This document shows, piece by piece, positions 1 through 9,263 of a DNA stretch of 64,000 bases. Below the pieces are notes generated by a model. It had not been told where the DNA came from, made no database searches, and worked only from the letters and a program-made list of their open reading frames with translations. The position numbers were made by a program, and so were the translations under genes. Numbering within the stretch: position 1 is the first letter of the stretch; every line of letters starts with the position of its first letter. Source of the DNA: Eudoraea chungangensis (GTDB lineage Bacteria > Bacteroidota > Bacteroidia > Flavobacteriales > Flavobacteriaceae); contig NZ_JARDUB010000006.1 of NCBI RefSeq assembly GCF_029360665.1, forward strand, positions 248,001 through 312,000. Reading direction: 5' to 3'.

Positions 1-591
1 CTAAAATTAAACGATAGACAGGCAACAATTTCCAGAATAACAAAAGAAACGGCAATCGAAATTGAGATTGATTTAGATGGTACAGGTAAAGCAGAGATTT
101 CTACAGGTATCGCATTTTTTGATCATATGTTAGAACAGATTTCAAAGCATGGACTAATTGATTTAAAAGTAAACGTTGAGGGAGACCTAGAAGTAGATGA
201 ACATCACACTATAGAAGACACAGCTATTGCCTTAGGAGAGGCATTTCATACAGCCATAGGGGATAAACTAGGAGTGGAAAGATATGGCTTTTGTCTACCT
301 ATGGATGATTGTCTGGCCCAAGTAGCACTAGACTTTGGAGGACGTAATTGGCTGGTTTGGCAGGCTGAATTTAAGAGAGAAATGATAGGACAAATGCCTA
401 CAGAAATGTTTTTTCATTTCTTTAAGTCGTTTTCAGATGGCGCCAAAGCCAATCTAAATATTAAAGCCGAGGGTACCAATGAACATCATAAAATAGAGGC
501 TATTTTTAAAGCTTTTGCCAAGGCAATCAAAATGGCAGTAAAAAGAGATCCTAATAAAATGTTTCTTCCTTCTACAAAAGGAGTGTTATAA
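1..591 (+). CDS. hisB: Imidazoleglycerol-phosphate dehydratase (HisB), 5' end cut off by the window
   Basis: The reading frame is open from base 1 and carries the IGP dehydratase fold: R-x-T-K-E-T near the start, then the [10 protein letters not shown] motif, the [14 protein letters not shown] metal-binding histidine motif, and later the [16 protein letters not shown] repeat of the same motif. It dehydrates imidazole glycerol phosphate to imidazole acetol phosphate in histidine synthesis, in the cytoplasm. About 196 codons are visible. In many Flavobacteria HisB is a fusion with an N-terminal histidinol-phosphatase domain, but that part would lie outside the window and cannot be checked. First of the his genes here, 37 bp before hisH. 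Confidence 0.95.
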   Translation, partial: LKLNDRQATISRITKETAIEIEIDLDGTGKAEISTGIAFFDHMLEQISKHGLIDLKVNVEGDLEVDEHHTIEDTAIALGEAFHTAIGDKLGVERYGFCLPMDDCLAQVALDFGGRNWLVWQAEFKREMIGQMPTEMFFHFFKSFSDGAKANLNIKAEGTNEHHKIEAIFKAFAKAIKMAVKRDPNKMFLPSTKGVL

Positions 592-628
592 TACAATACG
601 TATTAAGCGAATAACATAGGTTATACAT

Positions 629-1234
629 ATGACAACAGTAATAATAGACTATGGAGCAGGGAATATTCAAAGCATTAAGTTTGCTTTTGAAAGACTAGGA
701 ATTACACCTAAGTTGACTAAAGATTGGGAAGAAATATCTTCCTCAGATAGGGTTATTTTTCCTGGTGTTGGCGAGGCAAGCAGTGCTATGCGGAAATTGA
801 AGGCCAGTAAATTAGATACTTTAGTACCAACACTTAAACAGCCTGTGCTGGGGATATGCCTTGGTATGCAGTTGATGTGTAACTCTTCCGAAGAAGGCAG
901 CACCAAAGGATTGGGCATATTTGATACTGAGGTAGTTCGTTTTACCAACAAAGTTAAAGTACCACAGATTGGATGGAATCAAATCACAGATCTAAAATCT
1001 GGTTTGTTTCATAATATTAATGAACTAGACTATATTTATTTAGTACATAGCTATTACGCCCCAATTAGCGACTATACTATCGCGACTTCAAGTTATGAAT
1101 TACCTTATAGTAGCGCTCTACGTAAGAATAATTTTTTTGGAGTGCAGTTTCATCCAGAAAAAAGTAGTACCACTGGGGAACAAATTTTAAAAAATTTTAT
1201 AGAGATGAATCCTTATGATGCATATTCGAATTAG
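629..1234 (+). CDS. hisH: Imidazole glycerol phosphate synthase, glutamine amidotransferase subunit HisH
   Basis: Class I glutamine amidotransferase of 201 aa, the normal HisH length. It starts with the IIDYGAGNIQSI motif, has the nucleophile elbow GICLGMQLM with Cys near residue 77, and the catalytic His-Glu pair in VQFHPEKS near the C-terminus. It supplies ammonia from glutamine to HisF, encoded further along the same operon. The last 20 bp overlap the start of the next gene, a GNAT acetyltransferase, so hisH is translationally linked to an insertion in the operon rather than directly to hisA. Confidence 0.96.
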   Translation: MTTVIIDYGAGNIQSIKFAFERLGITPKLTKDWEEISSSDRVIFPGVGEASSAMRKLKASKLDTLVPTLKQPVLGICLGMQLMCNSSEEGSTKGLGIFDTEVVRFTNKVKVPQIGWNQITDLKSGLFHNINELDYIYLVHSYYAPISDYTIATSSYELPYSSALRKNNFFGVQFHPEKSSTTGEQILKNFIEMNPYDAYSN

Positions 1235-1628
1235 TAGAAATAAGGATGAAATGGATTTAGATCTAATCCATCAATTTCTCTCTGAAAAAGCTTATTGGGC
1301 CATAGGACGTACAAAAGCCGACGTTATAAAATCTATGGAAAACTCTATTTGTTTTGGAGTTTTTAGAGAATTCGAACAAATTGCGTTTGCGAGAATTGTC
1401 ACGGATAGGGTTGTGTTTGGTTGGGTAATGGATTTTTTTGTTGTTGAATCGGAACAGAAAAAAGGTGTTGGGGAATACCTCCTGAGTAGCATCCTGAAAA
1501 TTCCAGAATTGGAAAATGTAAACGGTTTAGGATTGCGTACAAAAGATGCCCACAACTTTTATGCGAAATATGGATTTGAAAAAATTTTGCATCCCGATAC
1601 TTGGATGCTTAAAAGAAATTTAAAATGA
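1215..1628 (+). CDS. GNAT-family N-acetyltransferase inside the his operon
   Basis: Protein of 137 aa with a GNAT fold. The acetyl-CoA pyrophosphate-binding signature appears as [15 protein letters not shown] (Q/R-x-x-G-x-G/A type), and the C-terminal [11 protein letters not shown] motif is the usual GNAT strand-helix element. The substrate cannot be read from the sequence. Two adjacent ATG codons (1215 and 1218) are possible starts; either overlaps the end of hisH. Its stop overlaps the hisA start by 4 bp (ATGA), so it is co-translated with the histidine genes. Known relatives act on small molecules or proteins; a link with histidine metabolism is only inferred from position. Confidence 0.85.
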   Translation: MMHIRISRNKDEMDLDLIHQFLSEKAYWAIGRTKADVIKSMENSICFGVFREFEQIAFARIVTDRVVFGWVMDFFVVESEQKKGVGEYLLSSILKIPELENVNGLGLRTKDAHNFYAKYGFEKILHPDTWMLKRNLK

Positions 1629-2401
1629 GACTAATACCTGCAATTGATATTATTGAAGGGAAGTGTGTTCGACTCTCACAAGGCGATTACACTACCAAAA
1701 AGATATACAATGAAAGTCCCTTAGAAGTAGCCAAGGCATTTCAAAACCATGGAATTAAGCAGCTGCACTTAGTAGATTTAGATGGTGCAAAAGCAAGTCA
1801 TATTGTTAATTATAAAGTATTAGAAGAAATTGCTACTAAAACAGATCTTCTGATTGATTTTGGCGGTGGATTAAAATCGGATGAGGATTTGAAGATAGCC
1901 TTTAATTCCGGAGCGAGGCAGATTACCGGGGGTAGTATTGCAGTGAAAGACCCGGAAACATTTAACAATTGGCTTATCACCTATGGGGGAGACAAGATAA
2001 TCCTAGGGGCCGACGTACACCATGATAAAATAGCCATTGCCGGATGGGTGGAAGAAACAGAATTAAAGCTAATTCCATTTGTTAAGGACTATCAGAAAAA
2101 AGGGGTTAAATATGTAATATGCACCGATATTCAAAAGGATGGGATGCTTCAAGGGCCTTCTACTCCCTTATATCGAGAGCTATTAGCAAGTACAATGGTT
2201 CATAAAACCTCAGTAACGGCGAGTGGGGTGGAAGACAAGGAAGAATTTGGTATTAATCTAATTGCAAGCGGTGGAATAAGTTCCATGGATGACTTAAGAG
2301 CGCTTAATACCATTGGTTGTGAAGGAGCCATAATTGGTAAGGCCATATATGAGGAGCGAATTTCGCTTAAACAATTGGAAAGCTATATTATAAATCAATG
2401 A
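1625..2401 (+). CDS. hisA: Phosphoribosylformimino-5-aminoimidazole carboxamide ribotide isomerase HisA
   Basis: TIM-barrel isomerase (258 aa) with the HisA N-terminus [17 protein letters not shown] carrying the catalytic Asp, the second catalytic Asp in [14 protein letters not shown], and phosphate-binding loops at FGGGLKS and ASGGISS. It makes the Amadori rearrangement that feeds HisF-HisH. It is about 13 residues longer than a typical HisA: an extra segment near residues 194-213 ([20 protein letters not shown]) sits before [13 protein letters not shown], and it partly resembles that following strand-loop. Overlaps the upstream GNAT gene and the downstream DinB-like gene by 4 bp each. Confidence 0.95.
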   Translation: MRLIPAIDIIEGKCVRLSQGDYTTKKIYNESPLEVAKAFQNHGIKQLHLVDLDGAKASHIVNYKVLEEIATKTDLLIDFGGGLKSDEDLKIAFNSGARQITGGSIAVKDPETFNNWLITYGGDKIILGADVHHDKIAIAGWVEETELKLIPFVKDYQKKGVKYVICTDIQKDGMLQGPSTPLYRELLASTMVHKTSVTASGVEDKEEFGINLIASGGISSMDDLRALNTIGCEGAIIGKAIYEERISLKQLESYIINQ

Positions 2402-2919
2402 AGATAAAAGAGGGAATTTGGGAAAAAGAAATAATTGAAAATGCTTGTTTCCGATTAGATGAGAGCACCCGTATGATTAAAAAATGCCTTCAACTATGGG
2501 ACAAGGAAGAGATATGGATTAAACCCAATGAGGTTTCTAATAGTGTCGGTAATTTAGTTTTACACATTTGTGGCAATATGTCCCAGTATATTATTTCCTC
2601 TCTGGGAGAGAAACCAGATAATCGAAATCGTAAGAAAGAATTTAATACCGATAATGGTCCTGAATTAAATTTGTTGATAACTCAATTAGAAAGAACGGTT
2701 AGCGATTCCAAAAAAGTCTTGAGAGCTACTGGTAAAAAAGAGTTTCTAAAATATAGAAAAGTACAGGGTTTTGAATTCTCGGGCATCGGGCTAGTAATGC
2801 ACGCTGTAGAACATTATTCTTATCATACAGGCCAGATTGCTATTTGGACCAAAATGATTAAAAACAAGGATTTGGGATTTTATAATGGACTAGATTTAAA
2901 TAAAACTAACGAAATCTGA
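2398..2919 (+). CDS. DinB-like (DUF1572-type) putative metal-binding protein
   Basis: Protein of 173 aa with a DinB/YfiT four-helix pattern. The probable metal ligands are the His in [12 protein letters not shown] near residue 55 and the pair in [14 protein letters not shown] near the C-terminus (H-x3-H). These folds are found in bacillithiol S-transferases and other thiol-dependent enzymes, but the substrate here is unknown. The ATG overlaps the hisA stop (ATGA) and the stop lies 2 bp before hisF, so it is a built-in member of the his operon. No histidine-pathway role is established for this family; the position is the only hint. Confidence 0.8.
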   Translation: MKIKEGIWEKEIIENACFRLDESTRMIKKCLQLWDKEEIWIKPNEVSNSVGNLVLHICGNMSQYIISSLGEKPDNRNRKKEFNTDNGPELNLLITQLERTVSDSKKVLRATGKKEFLKYRKVQGFEFSGIGLVMHAVEHYSYHTGQIAIWTKMIKNKDLGFYNGLDLNKTNEI

Positions 2920-2921
2920 AA

Positions 2922-3677
2922 ATGCTTACAAAAAGAATTATACCCTGTTTAGATATTAAAGACGGACGAACGGTTAAAGGAGTCAACTTTGTAGCACTAC
3001 GAGATGCGGGAGATCCGGTAGAATTGGCGGAAATTTATGCAAGAGAAGGCGCGGATGAATTAGTTTTTTTGGATATATCTGCCACCGAAGAAAAGCGTAA
3101 AACACTAGTAAAACTGGTAAGAGACGTTGCCGCAAAAGTTAATATTCCTTTTACAGTAGGTGGAGGAATTTCTTCTGTAAACGATGTTGACGTATTATTA
3201 CAGAATGGGGCAGACAAAGTGTCCATAAATTCATCCGCAGTTAAGAATCCAGATTTAATAGACAACTTGGTTGCCAAATTTGGTTCTCAATGTATTGTCG
3301 TAGCCATTGATGCAAAGAAAATTAGAGATGTTTGGAAAGTGCATCTGGTAGGGGGCAAAGTACCTACGGAATTTGAACTTTTTTCCTGGGCAAAAGAAGT
3401 TGAAGAAAGGGGGGCGGGTGAGATTTTATTTACCTCTATGGATCATGATGGTACTAAAAATGGCTTTGCAAATAAAGCCTTGAATAGACTTTCAACAGAA
3501 AGAAATATTCCTATTATAGCTTCAGGCGGAGCAGGAAATACAAGTCATTTTGTAGATGCATTTATAAAAGGGAAAGCAGACGCCGCTTTGGCAGCAAGTG
3601 TTTTTCATTTTAAGGAAATTCGCTTTGTTGAATTAAAAGGGATTCTTAGACAAAATGGTATCCCTGTAAGATTGTAA
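2922..3677 (+). CDS. hisF: Imidazole glycerol phosphate synthase cyclase subunit HisF
   Basis: TIM-barrel protein of 251 aa with the family N-terminus [21 protein letters not shown] (first catalytic Asp), the VGGGISS phosphate loop, the second catalytic Asp in VVAIDAKK, and [11 protein letters not shown] and IIASGGAGN near the C-terminal side. It cyclises PRFAR with ammonia from HisH to give imidazole glycerol phosphate and AICAR. Separated from hisH by three genes, which is unusual because the two subunits form one complex. Lies 21 bp before hisIE. Confidence 0.97.
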   Translation: MLTKRIIPCLDIKDGRTVKGVNFVALRDAGDPVELAEIYAREGADELVFLDISATEEKRKTLVKLVRDVAAKVNIPFTVGGGISSVNDVDVLLQNGADKVSINSSAVKNPDLIDNLVAKFGSQCIVVAIDAKKIRDVWKVHLVGGKVPTEFELFSWAKEVEERGAGEILFTSMDHDGTKNGFANKALNRLSTERNIPIIASGGAGNTSHFVDAFIKGKADAALAASVFHFKEIRFVELKGILRQNGIPVRL

Positions 3678-3698
3678 TTATAGTATAAAGTAAGACAT

Positions 3699-4307
3699 AT
3701 GATGGATATAGCTTTTGATAAAAGTACTGATGGCTTAGTACCTGCCATAATTCAGGATGATAGTACCTCTAAGGTTTTGATGCTTGGATATATGAATGAA
3801 AAGGCATTAGAACAGACTACTTTATTAGGAAAGGTTACTTTTTTTAGTCGAAGTAAAAAGAGACTATGGACAAAAGGGGAGGATAGTGGTAATTATTTAA
3901 AGTTAGTCAGTATAAAACTAGACTGCGATAAGGATACGCTTTTAGTCCGTGTAAATCCAGTAGGTCCTACCTGTCACCTAGGCAGCGACACCTGTTGGAA
4001 CGAAATAAATGAAGCCTCTTATGGTTTTATTTCAAAATTGGAAGAAGTAATCTCTGAGCGAAAAAATGATAACGCTGAGAGTAAGAGTTATGTAAATTCC
4101 CTTTTTAGGTCGGGTATCAACAAAATTGCACAGAAAGTTGGGGAGGAAGCTGTGGAAACAGTTATTGAGGCCATGGATAATAACAACCGCTTATTTTTAG
4201 AAGAGAGTTCTGATTTGCTGTTTCATTATTTAATCTTGCTACAGGCAAAGGGCTACACTTTAAAGGACATAGAGGAAGTTTTAAGAAAACGTCATAAGGA
4301 GCAATAG
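3699..4307 (+). CDS. hisI: Bifunctional phosphoribosyl-AMP cyclohydrolase / phosphoribosyl-ATP pyrophosphatase HisIE
   Basis: Fusion of 202 aa. Residues about 1-110 are the HisI cyclohydrolase: MLGYMNEKAL, FFSRSKKRLWTKGE and the zinc-site motif VGPTCHLGSDTCW. Residues about 115-202 are the HisE pyrophosphohydrolase: SLFRSGINKIAQKVGEEAVETVIEA with the acidic helix. It carries out steps two and three of histidine synthesis. Two ATGs in tandem (3699, 3702) are equally possible starts. Last gene of the his operon; the following 64 bp are AT-rich and probably hold the promoter of the VWA gene. Confidence 0.96.
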   Translation: MMDIAFDKSTDGLVPAIIQDDSTSKVLMLGYMNEKALEQTTLLGKVTFFSRSKKRLWTKGEDSGNYLKLVSIKLDCDKDTLLVRVNPVGPTCHLGSDTCWNEINEASYGFISKLEEVISERKNDNAESKSYVNSLFRSGINKIAQKVGEEAVETVIEAMDNNNRLFLEESSDLLFHYLILLQAKGYTLKDIEEVLRKRHKEQ

Positions 4308-4371
4308 CTCAAAATAGTTAAGTTTTCTTTAAATAAGTAAACAATTTTCCTAAATGTAGTATTTTTAATAA

Positions 4372-5508
4372 ATGACTATGAAAACAGGAAAAGGATTTGT
4401 ATTCCGTACTTATAATGCACCAAATCTCACTCCTTTCGAAAAGCTTTTTGAAATATTTCAAGAATTGATTACACATACTTCAGGAGATGTAGACGAAGCC
4501 CTAGACTGGTTAAGAGAATTAGATGAAGAATATGGGCTTACTGATGAGGACTATACTATCGATGATTTTATAGAAGACCTGAAGGACAAAGGATACTTAA
4601 GAGAAGAAATAGAGCCCGGCAATGAAGGGGAAGGACCAGGAGAGGCCAATCTCTCTATTACCGCAAAAATGGAACGAATAATTAGGCAGCATGCTTTAGA
4701 TCAAATATTTGGAAAATTAAAGAGAAGTGGCAGTGGTAATCATCATACGGGAAAAGCCGGCCGAGGAGATGAACATACAGGAGATTTTCGGGAATATCGC
4801 TATGGGGATTCTTTAGAGAATATTTCTATGACCGAGAGTCTTAAAAATGCACAAATAAATCATGGGATGGACAGTTTCTTCCTCTCGGAAGATGATTTAG
4901 TAGTAGAGGATACGCATTATAAGGCACAGATGAGTACTGTTCTTATGATAGATATTAGTCATTCTATGATTCTTTATGGGGAGGATAGAATTACACCAGC
5001 TAAGAAAGTAGCTATGGCTTTGTCAGAGCTTATAACAACAAGATATCCGAAGGATACCCTGGACATACTAGTATTTGGCAACGATGCTTGGCCAATCCCA
5101 ATAAAAGACTTGCCTTATCTAAAGGTAGGACCATATCATACGAATACCGTAGCGGGCTTACAATTAGCCATGGATATTCTCAGAAGAAAAAGAAACACCA
5201 ATAAACAGATTTTTATGATTACCGATGGCAAACCCAGTTGTCTGCGAATGCCGGATGGTAGTTATTATAAAAATAGTGTTGGCTTGGACGATTTTATTGT
5301 GGAAAAGTGTTACAATACCGCCAGACAAGCTAGAAAACTTCATATTCCCATTACCACTTTTATGATTGCCCAAGATCCCTATTTAAGACAATTTATAAGG
5401 TATTTTACCGAAGCGAACAAGGGAAAGGCCTTTTATACTGGTTTGGACGGCTTGGGAGAGATGATTTTTGAAGATTATGAGAAAAACAGAAAAAGAAAAC
5501 TAAAATAA
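4372..5508 (+). CDS. VWA-domain protein paired with a MoxR-type ATPase
   Basis: Protein of 378 aa. The N-terminal half (about 1-140) is helical and acidic, with no signal peptide. The C-terminal half is a von Willebrand A domain with the MIDAS motif in LMIDISHSM (D-x-S-x-S, near residue 194), a Thr at GPYHTNTVAGL, and the Asp in MITDGKPSC. It directly precedes the AAA+ gene (41 bp gap). VWA/MoxR pairs are chaperone-like systems that mature or remodel partner complexes. The target here is unknown. The start could also be the ATG 6 bp further on. Confidence 0.85.
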   Translation: MTMKTGKGFVFRTYNAPNLTPFEKLFEIFQELITHTSGDVDEALDWLRELDEEYGLTDEDYTIDDFIEDLKDKGYLREEIEPGNEGEGPGEANLSITAKMERIIRQHALDQIFGKLKRSGSGNHHTGKAGRGDEHTGDFREYRYGDSLENISMTESLKNAQINHGMDSFFLSEDDLVVEDTHYKAQMSTVLMIDISHSMILYGEDRITPAKKVAMALSELITTRYPKDTLDILVFGNDAWPIPIKDLPYLKVGPYHTNTVAGLQLAMDILRRKRNTNKQIFMITDGKPSCLRMPDGSYYKNSVGLDDFIVEKCYNTARQARKLHIPITTFMIAQDPYLRQFIRYFTEANKGKAFYTGLDGLGEMIFEDYEKNRKRKLK

Positions 5509-5549
5509 ATTTGCCTTGACTATACAATTAGTCAAAAGAAAAAGAATAT

Positions 5550-7013
5550 ATGGACTATAAAAAAATAAAGAATTTGGGAGATTTAAAAGCCGCTGGCTAT
5601 GCTTCCAAAGGTATAAAGGAAGAGCTTAGAGACAATCTGATAGCAAAGATTAAAAAAGGGGAGAATACGTTCAAGGGTATTTGGGGATACGAAGATTCTG
5701 TTATTCCTGAACTGGAAAGAGCTATCCTGTCTAGGCATAATATTAATTTATTAGGGCTTCGAGGCCAGGCAAAGACCCGTTTAGCCAGAATGATGGTTCA
5801 TCTTTTAGACGAATGGATTCCAGTAGTTGAAGGTTCCGAGATAAATGATGATCCTTTAAAACCAATCTCTCGATTTAGTCTTGAAACAATAAAAGAACAT
5901 GGGGATAAAACTCCTATTTCCTGGATACATAGAGAGGATCGATTTTTTGAAAAACTTGCCACTCCAGACGTTACCGTAGCGGATTTAATTGGAGATGTAG
6001 ACCCTATAAAGGCTGCAAATCTTAAACTTTCTTATGCAGACGATAGAGTTATTCATTTTGGAATGATTCCTAGGGCGAACAGGTGTATTTTTGTAATAAA
6101 TGAACTCCCAGACCTTCAGTCGAGGATTCAGGTTTCTCTGTTTAATATTTTACAGGAAGGAGATATACAAATACGAGGTTTTAAACTAAGACTGCCTTTG
6201 GATATTCAGTTTGTTTTTACAGCAAACCCGGAAGACTATACCAATAGGGGTAGTATAGTTACACCTTTAAAAGATAGGATTGGTTCTCAAATATTAACCC
6301 ATTATCCCGAAGAAGTATCTATTGCCAAAAGAATTACTGCTCAGGAAGCAAAGTTAGACGAGAGACAGTCTAATAGTATCTATGTCCCGGAACTGGCTAA
6401 AGATCTTTTAGAACAGATTAGTTTTGAAGCAAGAACCAGCGAATTTGTAGATGCTAAGAGTGGCGTAAGTGCCAGAACAAGTATAACTGGTTTCGAAAAT
6501 TTATTGAGTACCGCAGAACGGAGAAGTCTTATTACCGGAGACAATAAAACCAAAGTAAGACTATCCGATTTTATGGGTGTAATTCCTTCCATTACCGGTA
6601 AAATTGAATTGGTCTATGAAGGGGAGCAAGAAGGAGCAGACAAAGTAGCCTTAAACCTAATTGAAGATGCCATAAAATCTTTGTTCCCGAACTACTTTCC
6701 TAAAATACAGAAATTAGAGAATAAAGATACTCCTTCACCTTACGACGATATTATACATTGGTTCTTTGAAAGTGAAGGTTTAGAATTAATGGATGCCTTA
6801 GCAGATAAGGAATATGAGAATATTCTTGATAATATTCCGGAGCTAAATGAATTGGTAAAAAAATATCAGGAAGACGTTCCTAAAAAAGATAGTTATTTCT
6901 TAAAGGAGTTTCTTCTTTGGGGTTTGGTTGCGCATAATAAGCTTAGTAAGCAAAGAGTGCAAAGAGGATATCAATTCAAAGATTTATACGGTAGTTTTAT
7001 TAGTCGTTTGTAG
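5550..7013 (+). CDS. MoxR/ChlI-like AAA+ ATPase
   Basis: Cytoplasmic AAA+ ATPase of 487 aa in the magnesium-chelatase-subunit-I-like branch. Walker A is GLRGQAKT near residue 70. The Walker B position reads CIFVINELPDL, with Asn in place of the usual Asp next to the Glu; I recall this N-E form from related ChlI-like proteins, so it is probably a subfamily trait rather than a defect. FTANPEDYTNRG is the sensor 1 region and an arginine-rich segment follows. Partner of the upstream VWA protein. Nothing supports a role in chlorophyll synthesis. Confidence 0.87.
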   Translation: MDYKKIKNLGDLKAAGYASKGIKEELRDNLIAKIKKGENTFKGIWGYEDSVIPELERAILSRHNINLLGLRGQAKTRLARMMVHLLDEWIPVVEGSEINDDPLKPISRFSLETIKEHGDKTPISWIHREDRFFEKLATPDVTVADLIGDVDPIKAANLKLSYADDRVIHFGMIPRANRCIFVINELPDLQSRIQVSLFNILQEGDIQIRGFKLRLPLDIQFVFTANPEDYTNRGSIVTPLKDRIGSQILTHYPEEVSIAKRITAQEAKLDERQSNSIYVPELAKDLLEQISFEARTSEFVDAKSGVSARTSITGFENLLSTAERRSLITGDNKTKVRLSDFMGVIPSITGKIELVYEGEQEGADKVALNLIEDAIKSLFPNYFPKIQKLENKDTPSPYDDIIHWFFESEGLELMDALADKEYENILDNIPELNELVKKYQEDVPKKDSYFLKEFLLWGLVAHNKLSKQRVQRGYQFKDLYGSFISRL

Positions 7014-7048
7014 GTAATAAATAGCCTTTTTGGGACCTTTCCAACTTA

Positions 7049-7531
7049 TTAGGACCATGAATCAATATTTTCATTGATATTATCAAAGGAGTAAGGACCG
7101 ATAGACCGTACCCGATGTAAAACTGCTATTAGAGTAAGTAGTATTAAGAAGATTTGCAGGCTTATGATGGTTATTCCAAAGGTCATAAAAGTCTCTGGCA
7201 TTATATGATCCTGGTACTTTCCGTAGCTTAATAATATATACAGAGTATCCATAGCCTTAAAAATATATACAAGGAATACGCCGTATAAAGCATATTCTAG
7301 ATTTCTCATTTGTGGATCGGTATACTCGTCTTCTCTTATTTTAAACTTTAAAACGTATAAATAAACAAAATGAATTCCTACCAAAAGTGGAAAAATGTAA
7401 TTATCAATTTTGAAAAAATAGAATTTGTTTGTGTATAAGCCATAGAAATTAAAAACTACCAAAAGAAGTAGAGTAGCTATCGTAAAGGCTATACATCGTT
7501 TCCAATTAATAAGAGATAAAAGTGCATTCAT
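7049..7531 (-). CDS. Hypothetical four-helix membrane protein
   Basis: Protein of 160 aa with about four predicted membrane helices: CIAFTIATLLLLVVFNF (residues 13-29), IFPLLVGIHFVYLYVL, YALYGVFLVYIFKAMDTLYIL, and FGITIISLQIFLILLTLIAVL. A short charged tail follows. No conserved catalytic motif was recognised. It converges on the MoxR gene, whose stop lies 36 bp from its own. I cannot assign a function. Confidence 0.65.
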   Translation of the reverse strand: MNALLSLINWKRCIAFTIATLLLLVVFNFYGLYTNKFYFFKIDNYIFPLLVGIHFVYLYVLKFKIREDEYTDPQMRNLEYALYGVFLVYIFKAMDTLYILLSYGKYQDHIMPETFMTFGITIISLQIFLILLTLIAVLHRVRSIGPYSFDNINENIDSWS

Positions 7532-7868
7532 AGTAAGTAGGTTTTTGGGTCTTTGGGTAACGTCTGCACAAATTAACGGACTGCTAATTTCTTTATTTCA
7601 ATATTTTCGATGAAGCGTAAACATTGTTGGGTAATCGTAAAATAGTGTTGCGAAAACCCCAAAAATTAGAATAGGAAAGATAGGTTTATCTCCAAATGCC
7701 TCTGAGGCTGAAATCTAATATAGTCCATGCCCAAAATATTTACAAAGACATCTTAAATCTAATTTCTAACCTATATTAATTAACACCTAAAACGAGCAAC
7801 AACAATTTATTATCTGGACTCTTGCATAGCATTAATTCTGATAAACATAATCTATTAAAACAGAACTG
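7532..7868. other. Intergenic stretch with no recognisable gene
   Basis: A 337-bp AT-rich spacer between two minus-strand membrane-protein genes. Both strands were read; only ORFs of 20 codons or fewer occur, with no paralogy between them and no hairpin followed by a T-run. The right half may hold termination signals of the gene at 7869-8309 and the left half the promoter of the gene ending at 7049. Nothing else is supported. Confidence 0.5.
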
Positions 7869-8309
7869 CTACCTAAGCCAAGCTTTTTTAATTGAAAATC
7901 GGGAATACTGCACTAATGCTCCCCCAATAAGAATTACAAATAGGGGAACTACTACTCCTTGAACCGTACCATAGACTTCGGAAGCATTGGTCATAAAAAA
8001 GGAATGCCCCATCTGAATAACAATGGCTACAAATGATAAAAGCAATACCGGTTTCGCCCATCTTTTCCTTAAAATGAGTGCAATACATCCCAATAATCCA
8101 CCCCAAACTGCTATGGCAAAAACAGCTGTAACCCAAGCAGGCGTGCTTTCCATAAGACCTAATTGTTCCGCGGTTAAGTCAGCTTTTGATTCCTCGGTCA
8201 TATAGGCTTGTCCTAAATAAGCTAAAACCCCCATTAAATTCCATAAAAGAGCCAAAATGTTCACTATCCAAAACCACATAGGTGGTTTGTTTGTATTTTG
8301 TTTAGTCAT
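7869..8309 (-). CDS. Small integral membrane protein of unknown function
   Basis: 146 aa counted from the second Met (MTKQNTNKPPMWFW). An upstream in-frame ATG at 8336 would add nine residues, but an A/T-rich promoter-like segment abuts that ATG, which favours the shorter form. About four membrane helices: FWIVNILALLWNLMGVLAYLG, WVTAVFAIAVWGGLLGCIALIL, AKPVLLLSFVAIVIQMGHSFFM and VVVPLFVILIGGALVQY. Similar Bacteroidota proteins are, as far as I recall, often labelled sugar transporters, but nothing visible supports transport; it is far too short for a standard carrier. Function unknown. Confidence 0.7.
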   Translation of the reverse strand: MTKQNTNKPPMWFWIVNILALLWNLMGVLAYLGQAYMTEESKADLTAEQLGLMESTPAWVTAVFAIAVWGGLLGCIALILRKRWAKPVLLLSFVAIVIQMGHSFFMTNASEVYGTVQGVVVPLFVILIGGALVQYSRFSIKKAWLR

Positions 8310-8471
8310 GATTAAATAGTTTAGTTTGTTTGTCATTTACAAAATACAAAATTTTCATTCTCACTAAAGCAATATTGGTTAATTTAACGGAGGAGGAGTT
8401 TTCCATATTTCGCTAAGGCCAACAGTCAATAAATTAAGAAATGACTACGGCCGATAGAATAAATACGGTTT

Positions 8472-9257
8472 ATGAGAAACAGACATTTTTATTTGTGTAG
8501 AGTGCAGTTTTTAGGTTTTCGCTATAGTGGCTGGCAAAAGCAACCCGGCCAAAAGACAATAGAGGGAATGCTTATAAAAACACTGAAATATATCCTGCCA
8601 CAACGAAGACTAAAAATACTCGGTGCCGGAAGAACTGATGCCAAAGTTTCCGCATTAAATGCGGCCTTTACCCTAATATTAGACGGCGAACCAATTGGGG
8701 AACTAAATGATTTTGTGCAGGAGCTTAACATAAACTTACCGCCAGATATTCGTGTATTAGACATTAGCACTTCTTCTAGGGAATTTAATATTATTCAGGA
8801 CAGTAAACAAAAGGAATACCATTACTTTTTTTCCTTTTCAAAAAAATTCCATCCATTTTGTGCGCCATTTATGGCAAATTTTATGTTCCCTTTAGATATT
8901 GATAAGATGAAACAGTGTTCTACGGCTTTTCAGGGAACCCATAGCTTTCACAATTATACGGCCAATAAAACTTCCAAGAAATCTTTTATAAGAACTGTTC
9001 AAACTTGCTCTCTAGAGATTAATAGTCAACTAAAGGCTAATTTTTTTCCAGAAACGAGCTATGTCCTAAAAATAAAAAGTAAAGGCTTTGGACGTTATCA
9101 GGTACGAATGATTATGGGTGCCCTATTATTAGTAGGTGAAGGCAAATTATCACTTACCGATATTAAGCAATCTTTAATACAGGGCAATGCGCTAAAAATT
9201 TCCAAAATAGCTCCGGGCTCTGGCTTACTTCTTAATGACCTTAGTTTTGATCAATAA
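8472..9257 (+). CDS. Divergent TruA-type tRNA pseudouridine synthase
   Basis: 261 aa, the usual TruA length. The N-terminus RVQFLGFRYSGWQKQPGQKTIEG matches the TruA opening, and the catalytic Asp is in GAGRTDAKVSALNA near residue 55. TruA proteins normally read GRTDAGVHA, so Gly-to-Lys and His-to-Ser changes flank the catalytic site. FHNYTANK and FGRYQVRMIMGALLLVGEGK are the C-terminal core motifs. It probably isomerises uridine in tRNA, but the altered active-site loop suggests a paralog with a different target from the canonical positions 38-40. Converges with cysM, 6 bp between stops. Confidence 0.85.
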   Translation: MRNRHFYLCRVQFLGFRYSGWQKQPGQKTIEGMLIKTLKYILPQRRLKILGAGRTDAKVSALNAAFTLILDGEPIGELNDFVQELNINLPPDIRVLDISTSSREFNIIQDSKQKEYHYFFSFSKKFHPFCAPFMANFMFPLDIDKMKQCSTAFQGTHSFHNYTANKTSKKSFIRTVQTCSLEINSQLKANFFPETSYVLKIKSKGFGRYQVRMIMGALLLVGEGKLSLTDIKQSLIQGNALKISKIAPGSGLLLNDLSFDQ

Positions 9258-9263
9258 CTGAGA

